Shown: positions 59,408 to 64,000 of the stretch, in pieces
How positions within the stretch are numbered: the stretch's first letter is position 1
How the letters are laid out: each line of letters begins with the position of its first letter
Assembly (NCBI GenBank): GCA_947501935.1
Contig: CANMXU010000007.1
Location: forward strand, 1 to 64,000
Origin: an uncultured Alteromonadaceae bacterium
GTDB lineage: Bacteria > Pseudomonadota > Gammaproteobacteria > Enterobacterales > Alteromonadaceae
Direction of reading: 5' to 3'
DNA length: 64,000 bases
Notes under the pieces: generated by a model
What the model was told of the DNA's origin: nothing
What the model saw: only the letters and a program-made list of their open reading frames with translations
Databases searched by the model: none
Translations under genes and position numbers: made by a program

Positions 59408-60217
59408 GTGAGCACTGACGATTCTTCAAATAAGAAGAAAATGTGGATAGGGGTGATAAGCCTTTTTCCAGATATGTTTGATGCAATAACCGAGTATGGG
59501 GTGACAGGCCGAGCGATCCGTAACGAGTTGATTGAATTTCAGAAATGGAATCCAAGAGACTTTACCCATGATCGACATCGTACCGTTGATGACCGTCCTT
59601 ACGGTGGTGGTCCGGGTATGTTGATGATGGTGCAACCGCTACAAGATGCTATTCAAGCTGCGCGTAAAGCTGCAGACCTTGATGCTTCTATTAACGGTGG
59701 CGGAAAAGCAAAGGTTATTTATTTGTCTCCTCAAGGACGAAAATTGGACCAAGCTGGTGTACGCGAATTAGCACAACATGACCGACTGATATTTATAGCA
59801 GGACGTTATGAAGGCATTGACGAGCGATTAATCGAGTCAGATATTGACGAAGAATGGTCGGTTGGTGATTACGTATTAAGTGGTGGGGAATTACCTGCTA
59901 TGAACGTAATTGATGCTGTAGCACGCTTTGTGCCCGGTGTTTTAGGACACAATCAATCTGCAGAGCAGGATTCATTTTCTGACGGCTTATTGGATTGTCC
60001 TCATTATACAAGGCCTGAGGTATTTAATGATGGAACCGAACAGGGGAAATCAGTACCTAAAGTATTGCTAAGTGGTAATCATGAGCACATAAGGCAATGG
60101 CGCCAAATGCAGTCTTTAGAAAGAACTTGGACTAGACGACCAGAATTATTAACTAACCTAGCTCTGACAGCTGAGCAGGAAAAAATGCTTGCAGCAATAA
60201 AAGCTGATAAGCAATAA
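59408..60217 (+). CDS. trmD: tRNA (guanine-37-N1)-methyltransferase TrmD
   Basis: TrmD methylates G37 next to the anticodon and prevents frameshifting. Its SPOUT knot is clear: [47 protein letters not shown] and the SAM-site [17 protein letters not shown]. The frame begins with GTG at 59408, four bases after rimM. An ATG at 59441 ([13 protein letters not shown]) matches the N-terminus of shorter relatives and may be the true start; the extra 11 residues are polar. Confidence 0.95.
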   Translation: MSTDDSSNKKKMWIGVISLFPDMFDAITEYGVTGRAIRNELIEFQKWNPRDFTHDRHRTVDDRPYGGGPGMLMMVQPLQDAIQAARKAADLDASINGGGKAKVIYLSPQGRKLDQAGVRELAQHDRLIFIAGRYEGIDERLIESDIDEEWSVGDYVLSGGELPAMNVIDAVARFVPGVLGHNQSAEQDSFSDGLLDCPHYTRPEVFNDGTEQGKSVPKVLLSGNHEHIRQWRQMQSLERTWTRRPELLTNLALTAEQEKMLAAIKADKQ

Positions 60218-60252
60218 CTGCAAAAAATTGTGAACCCTAGGAAGAAGGTATT

Positions 60253-60606
60253 ATGAGTAAAATTATTGATATGCTCGAACAAGAGCAAATGAAAACTGAC
60301 TTACCAGCATTCGCACCAGGCGATACTGTTGTAGTTCAAGTTAAAGTAACAGAAGGTGACAAATCACGTCTTCAAGCATATGAAGGTGTTGTTATCGCTG
60401 TTAAGAATCGCGGCATCAATTCTGCATTCACTGTTCGTAAAATTTCAAACAGTGTTGGTGTAGAACGTGTATTCCAGACACATAGCCCAATTGTTGATTC
60501 AATTGAAGTGAAACGTCGCGGTGATGTTCGTCAAGCTAAGCTTTACTATCTTCGTGAGCGTTCAGGTAAATCTGCACGTATCAAAGAGAAATTGGCTAAG
60601 AAGTAA
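60253..60606 (+). CDS. rplS: 50S ribosomal protein L19
   Basis: This 117-residue protein with the L19 features [30 protein letters not shown] and [42 protein letters not shown] (shown as two separate regions, first near residues 20-48, second near 75-115) lies at the 30S/50S interface. It is the last gene of the operon, 35 bases after trmD, and is followed directly by a terminator. AGGAAG upstream gives a strong ribosome site. Confidence 0.98.
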   Translation: MSKIIDMLEQEQMKTDLPAFAPGDTVVVQVKVTEGDKSRLQAYEGVVIAVKNRGINSAFTVRKISNSVGVERVFQTHSPIVDSIEVKRRGDVRQAKLYYLRERSGKSARIKEKLAKK

Positions 60607-60630
60607 TATTGCATTACTTAATTGCTTGAT

Positions 60631-60663
60631 AAAAACCTGCTTGGGCAACCATGCAGGTTTTTT
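60631..60663 (+). terminator. Terminator of the rpsP operon
   Basis: AAAAACCTGC and GCAGGTTTTTT form the stem around a 13-base loop, with a long T-run. It lies 25 bases after the rplS stop. Confidence 0.9.
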
Positions 60664-60688
60664 GCTTTTAGGGCTTGTTAAAAAACAC

Positions 60689-60729
60689 TGTAAACATATT
60701 TTTACAAAGCCTGTAATTATTACCTTACA
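60689..60729. promoter_or_regulatory. Paired strong and weak TyrR boxes of aroF-tyrA
   Basis: TGTAAACATATTTTTACA (60689-60706) is a perfect TGTAAA-N6-TTTACA TyrR site. TGTAAT-N6-CTTACA (60712-60729) is a second, weaker site with one mismatch per arm. Their centres are 23 bp apart, the spacing known for cooperative strong/weak TyrR box pairs. They lie about 270 bases before the aroF ATG. The gap 60664-60995 contains no gene; apparent ORFs there start badly and have no ribosome site. Confidence 0.8.
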
Positions 60730-60995
60730 CTTGCTTTTAATATCTATTCGTATAAAAAATGACTTTATTATCGCTTTTTGTTAATTAAAGCTTGCCATCA
60801 CCCATTAAATGCTGATAAAAAGACCTTACGCAGGCGATTTTTTTAATTTAACAGCAAAGATAAGTTTATATAGCAAATGTTACTCCCTCAATTTCGATAT
60901 TATCGCTTCATCCTTCTTTTTAAGTAAGCACTGCTTACTCGTTCTTTTATACTTTACTTTTATTTTCAACCTCAAATTTTACATCGGAAACTATT

Positions 60996-62078
60996 ATGTC
61001 TAATACCGCACACAAAAGTACGCTCAATGATATTCATGTTAACTCAGAAGAAGTACTTATTACTCCTCAGCAACTAAGAGAAGAATTACCACTTAGTACT
61101 GAAGGGCGTAGTTTTGTTGAGTCTGCTCGTGACATTATTTCAAATATTATTCATAAGAAAGATCACCGTTTATTGGTGATCAGCGGTCCATGTTCCGTAC
61201 ATGATGTTGAAGGTGCAAAAGAATACGCACGTAACCTGAAAGCTTTACACGATAAATATAAAGACACTTTATACATTGTTATGCGTGTTTATTTTGAGAA
61301 GCCAAGAACAACAGTTGGTTGGAAAGGACTGATTAATGACCCACATATGGATGGTTCATTTGATGTTGAAAGTGGTTTAAGAAAAGCGCGTGAATTATTA
61401 ATTTATTTAACTGATTTAGGCTTACCTTTGGCAACTGAAGCGCTTGACCCTATTAGCCCGCAATACTTAGCTGAGTTATTCAGTTGGTCAGCTATTGGTG
61501 CGCGCACAACTGAGTCGCAAACTCACCGTGAAATGGCCAGTGGTTTATCAATGCCAATTGGCTTTAAAAATGGTACTAATGGTAGTTTAGGTGTTGCGAT
61601 TAATGCATTACAATCAGCTGCTTCTTCACACCGTTTTATGGGTATTAACCGTCAAGGTCAAGTTGCCCTGATTAAAACTTCAGGTAACCCAGACGGCCAT
61701 GTAATTTTACGTGGCGGTAAACAACCTAATTATGATTCGGTTAATGTTGCCTTATGTGAACAAGAATTATCAAAACAAGGCTTGGTACCAGGTATTGTAG
61801 TTGACTGTAGTCATGGTAATTCAAATAAAGATTATACTCGTCAGCCATTGGTTGCCGATAATGTCTTTAACCAAATTTGTGAAGGTAATACTTCTATTAT
61901 TGGTATTATGCTTGAAAGTAATTTAAAAGCTGGTAATCAAAGTACAGATTTACCAAAAGATGAATTGGTTTATGGTGTTTCGGTTACTGATGCATGTATT
62001 GATTTTGCTAGTACAGAAGCGTTAATGGCCAGCGCGAATGATAAATTAGCTAACGCTTTAACTGCTCGTATAAAGTAA
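60996..62078 (+). CDS. aroF: 3-deoxy-7-phosphoheptulonate (DAHP) synthase, class I
   Basis: This enzyme condenses phosphoenolpyruvate and erythrose 4-phosphate, the first step of aromatic amino-acid synthesis. In 360 residues it shows the class I signatures VISGPCSVHD, MRVYFEKPRTTVGWKG, GARTTESQTHREMASG and IVVDCSHGNSNKD. The name aroF (tyrosine-sensitive isozyme) is inferred from co-location with tyrA and from the TyrR boxes, not from allosteric residues. It is followed by tyrA after 89 bases without a visible terminator. Confidence 0.93.
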   Translation: MSNTAHKSTLNDIHVNSEEVLITPQQLREELPLSTEGRSFVESARDIISNIIHKKDHRLLVISGPCSVHDVEGAKEYARNLKALHDKYKDTLYIVMRVYFEKPRTTVGWKGLINDPHMDGSFDVESGLRKARELLIYLTDLGLPLATEALDPISPQYLAELFSWSAIGARTTESQTHREMASGLSMPIGFKNGTNGSLGVAINALQSAASSHRFMGINRQGQVALIKTSGNPDGHVILRGGKQPNYDSVNVALCEQELSKQGLVPGIVVDCSHGNSNKDYTRQPLVADNVFNQICEGNTSIIGIMLESNLKAGNQSTDLPKDELVYGVSVTDACIDFASTEALMASANDKLANALTARIK

Positions 62079-62167
62079 TTTACTGAGGTAAAATTCAGTA
62101 CATATTTTAATATACAGTTTCACGTATTATTTAGTGTAATAACAAATAGGGAATAAGTAGATAACGT

Positions 62168-63301
62168 ATGGCAAGCTTTGATGAGAAGTTAACAAATCTT
62201 CGCGATCAAATTGATGATATTGATAGTCAATTAGTGAGCTTATTAGCTCAACGCCGTGAAGTAACCACACAAGTGGGGGAGTTGAAAAGCCAAGTTGGCA
62301 TGCCTATCTACGCACCTGAACGTGAAGCTCAATTATTATTAAAACGACGTAATCAAGCTATTAATGCTGGAATATCTGCTGATTTAATCGAAGATGTTCT
62401 CAGGCGATTAATGCGAGACTCGTATGTTAGTCAAGATGCTAGCGGTTATCAGTGCATTAACCCAGAATGTAAAAAAGTAGTGATTGTTGGCGGTCGTGGT
62501 CAGCTCGGTGGTATTTTTGCTGATCTGTTCACTCGCTCTGATTATCAAGTAGATATTATTGGTCAAGACGACTGGCCCAATGCCGAGCAAATTTTGGCAG
62601 GTGCGGGTTTAGTTTTAGTTGCGGTACCTATTCAATTAACTTCGATGATCATTGAAAAGCTCAATACCTTACCCGATGATTGCATTTTAGCGGATGTTAC
62701 CAGTATTAAAGAGTTGCCTTTAGCCAAAATGCTGAAAGTGCATAAAGGCCCTGTGGTTGGCTTACATCCGATGTTTGGTCCTGATGTTGCCGGTTTGATT
62801 AAGCAAACTATTATCACCTGTGAAGGGCGCTCACCTGAGCAGTATCAGTGGTTATTGCGTCAGTTCCAAGTTTGGGGCGCTAAAATTTATCCGGTTGATG
62901 CACAATCTCATGACCAAGCAATGTCGATGGTACAAGTAATGCGTCACTTCTCAACGATTGCTTACGGATATCACTTAATGACAGAAGGTGCTGACATTGC
63001 CCAATTGGTCGATATGAGCTCACCTATTTATCGTCTTGAATTAAGCATGGTTGGTCGTTTATTTGCTCAAGACCCGGTACTTTATTCAGATATTATTTTT
63101 GCTAACCCAGATAATGTGGCCATGATGAAGCGCTTCGCTTATCGATTTTTAACTCTATTAGAAGATGTTGAGTCAGGTGATAAAGCTTCTTTTGTTGAAA
63201 TGTTTACTCAAGTTTCAGATTGGTTTGGTGATTATGCCGATATCTTCTTACAAGAAAGTAAGTTGATGTTACTTAAAGCCAATGAGTTGAAAAAAGATTA
63301 G
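62168..63301 (+). CDS. tyrA: Bifunctional chorismate mutase / prephenate dehydrogenase TyrA
   Basis: The fusion enzyme converts chorismate to prephenate and then to 4-hydroxyphenylpyruvate for tyrosine. The N-terminal AroQ mutase helix bundle (LRDQIDDIDSQLVSLLAQRR, YAPERE) spans about 1-90. The NAD-binding dehydrogenase follows from IVGGRGQLGGIFADLF near residue 104, with GLHPMFGPDV and HDQAMSMVQVMRHF. Its 377 residues match the enterobacterial type. Expected to be feedback-inhibited by tyrosine and repressed by TyrR with aroF. Confidence 0.96.
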   Translation: MASFDEKLTNLRDQIDDIDSQLVSLLAQRREVTTQVGELKSQVGMPIYAPEREAQLLLKRRNQAINAGISADLIEDVLRRLMRDSYVSQDASGYQCINPECKKVVIVGGRGQLGGIFADLFTRSDYQVDIIGQDDWPNAEQILAGAGLVLVAVPIQLTSMIIEKLNTLPDDCILADVTSIKELPLAKMLKVHKGPVVGLHPMFGPDVAGLIKQTIITCEGRSPEQYQWLLRQFQVWGAKIYPVDAQSHDQAMSMVQVMRHFSTIAYGYHLMTEGADIAQLVDMSSPIYRLELSMVGRLFAQDPVLYSDIIFANPDNVAMMKRFAYRFLTLLEDVESGDKASFVEMFTQVSDWFGDYADIFLQESKLMLLKANELKKD

Positions 63302-63321
63302 GAGCTAAGGGAGCCCAAAGC

Positions 63322-63816
63322 ATGTTTAATCGTATTATTGTAATTATGGTTACTTGTTTGCTTAGCTTTATTTCGGGATGTAGTTCGAGTAACAATACCA
63401 CTATTAAACCTGCTATTGGCACTATTACGGCTGAGCAGCTATTTGCACATCAGCCAATATTTCAAGAAAGCTTTCAACAGAAAGTCGCCTTGCAAGGCCG
63501 TGAACAGTTAGTTGAACAATGGCCTGAAGATCTACACATTGAAGTGTTTTTTGGTACATGGTGTCATGATAGTAAACGCGAAGTGCCAAAGTTCTTAGCG
63601 TTAATGGCTAAGCACCCACAAGTGAGTTATCAACTTACCGCGCTTGATTATAAGAAACAAGACCCGCTAAAACTAGCCCAAAGCCACCGGGTAAAATTCA
63701 CCCCTACTTTTATCGTGAAAAAAGCTAATAAAGAGATTGGCCGAATTGTTGAATATACTAAGCAAAGTTTTGTTAAAGATATTAGCGAGATGCTAAAAGT
63801 AGCAGATAAAAGTTAA
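63322..63816 (+). CDS. Thioredoxin-fold lipoprotein with a single active-site Cys
   Basis: This 164-residue protein has a lipoprotein signal with the lipobox FISGC (lipid Cys near residue 20). It carries a thioredoxin-like fold: IEVFFGTWCHDSKREVPKFL followed by a cis-Pro-type strand VKFTPTFIVKK. The usual CxxC is CHDS, so only one cysteine remains and a dithiol oxidoreductase reaction is unlikely. It starts 20 bases after tyrA and probably shares its transcript. Role unknown. Confidence 0.82.
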   Translation: MFNRIIVIMVTCLLSFISGCSSSNNTTIKPAIGTITAEQLFAHQPIFQESFQQKVALQGREQLVEQWPEDLHIEVFFGTWCHDSKREVPKFLALMAKHPQVSYQLTALDYKKQDPLKLAQSHRVKFTPTFIVKKANKEIGRIVEYTKQSFVKDISEMLKVADKS

Positions 63817-63821
63817 GTATC

Positions 63822-63853
63822 GTATTTAAGCTATGTTTTTATAGCTTAAATAC
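63822..63853 (+). terminator. Hairpin terminator after the thioredoxin-like gene
   Basis: GTATTTAAGCTAT (63822-63834) pairs perfectly with ATAGCTTAAATAC (63841-63853) around GTTTTT. It closes the aroF-tyrA unit and may also stop the minus-strand gene entering from the right. Confidence 0.7.
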
Positions 63854-63949
63854 ATCACTTGAAATGTTTTTCGTCTTGGTATTTATTTTTTATTTTAAGG
63901 CTTTGATATTAGTTTGAGCAACTGTCATTAATAGCTATTAGCTAAAAAT

Positions 63950-64000
63950 TTAAAAACGATAAGCCAAACCCACAGATATCAAAGTTTCCGTCCATACGGC
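63950..64000 (-). CDS. C-terminus of an outer-membrane beta-barrel protein (partial)
   Basis: The minus strand at the window edge is open and ends ...WTETLISVGLAYRF then TAA at 63950-63952. Sixteen residues are visible. Alternating hydrophobic residues and a C-terminal Phe after Tyr-Arg form the typical Bam-recognised last strand of an outer-membrane barrel. The gene continues beyond the window, so its family cannot be named. Confidence 0.6.
   Translation of the reverse strand, partial: AVWTETLISVGLAYRF

Noticed and set aside
60521-61003. Two short plus-strand ORFs between rplS and aroF as genes
   Set aside because: They overlap the end of rplS, the terminator, the TyrR boxes or the aroF start, lack ribosome sites and have composition typical of AT-rich spacer.

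Overview
The window reads as a chromosome segment of an AT-rich, cold-marine gammaproteobacterium of the order Alteromonadales, most likely Colwelliaceae (Colwellia/Thalassotalea group). This assignment is inference. It rests on gene order (ftsB-ispD-ispF-truD-surE-pcm-yqaA-nlpD-rpoS facing mutS; rpsP-rimM-trmD-rplS; aroF-tyrA; napEFDABC), protein-level resemblance, the Na+ pump oadGAB, a large TonB receptor beside a ToxR-like regulator, and frequent TTG/GTG starts. No prophage, transposase, rRNA or CRISPR array is visible. Coding density is high and most of the window is core genome.

Layout. 1-811: tail of a tRNA cluster (degenerate tRNA-like fragment, terminator, 22-bp duplication), then a gene-free stretch with three TTGYATRCAA palindromes. 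872-4062: oxaloacetate decarboxylase Na+ pump. 4198-5354: pdxH, a structured intergenic region and a small acidic protein. 5527-10107 (minus): complete periplasmic nitrate reductase operon napEFDABC, including a 53-residue napE, behind a perfect FNR box. 10298-12472: tmcA. 12538-12983 (minus): a two-gene micro-operon under a putative Fur box, divergent from an ABC-2 exporter (13231-15120). 15185-23527: S9 peptidase, STAS-like protein, ToxR-type membrane regulator with a beta-propeller sensor, and a TonB-dependent receptor. 23665-25989: PPP-type phosphatase, YbaN and a DUF4202 protein. 26301-29713: pyrG and eno, separated by a composite palindromic repeat. 29846-34056: divergent degenerate GGDEF protein and periplasmic solute-binding protein, Omp85-like barrel, unknown protein. 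34158-43586: the ftsB-to-mutS block. 43851-47455: accessory insert between mutS and recA, with a histidine-ladder protein, a solute-binding protein and a hemerythrin-PAS protein. 47753-48787: SOS-controlled recA. 48940-53287: LysR/oxidoreductase pair, DUF5009 membrane acyltransferase, third solitary binding protein. 53699-58346: overlapping metA-metH. 58595-60606: rpsP operon. 60996-63816: TyrR-controlled aroF-tyrA and a thioredoxin-fold lipoprotein. 63950-64000: last codons of an outer-membrane protein on the minus strand.

How the parts work together. Several transcription units carry readable control sites: FNR for nitrate respiration, LexA for recA, paired TyrR boxes for aroF-tyrA, a Met-box-like palindrome for metA-metH, and Fur for the micro-operon. 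The best candidates for something undescribed are (1) an RpoS whose N-terminus is a lysine-rich tail of seven xKxxKxxK repeats resembling histone H1 or AlgP; (2) an exported beta-solenoid-like protein with eight histidines at exact 19-residue spacing; (3) the Fur-box micro-operon, whose second gene has an in-frame TGA followed by 43 plausible codons; and (4) a gene-free region at 4919-5118 that folds on paper into hairpins around a three-way junction. All functions come from reading the sequence; no database search was run.
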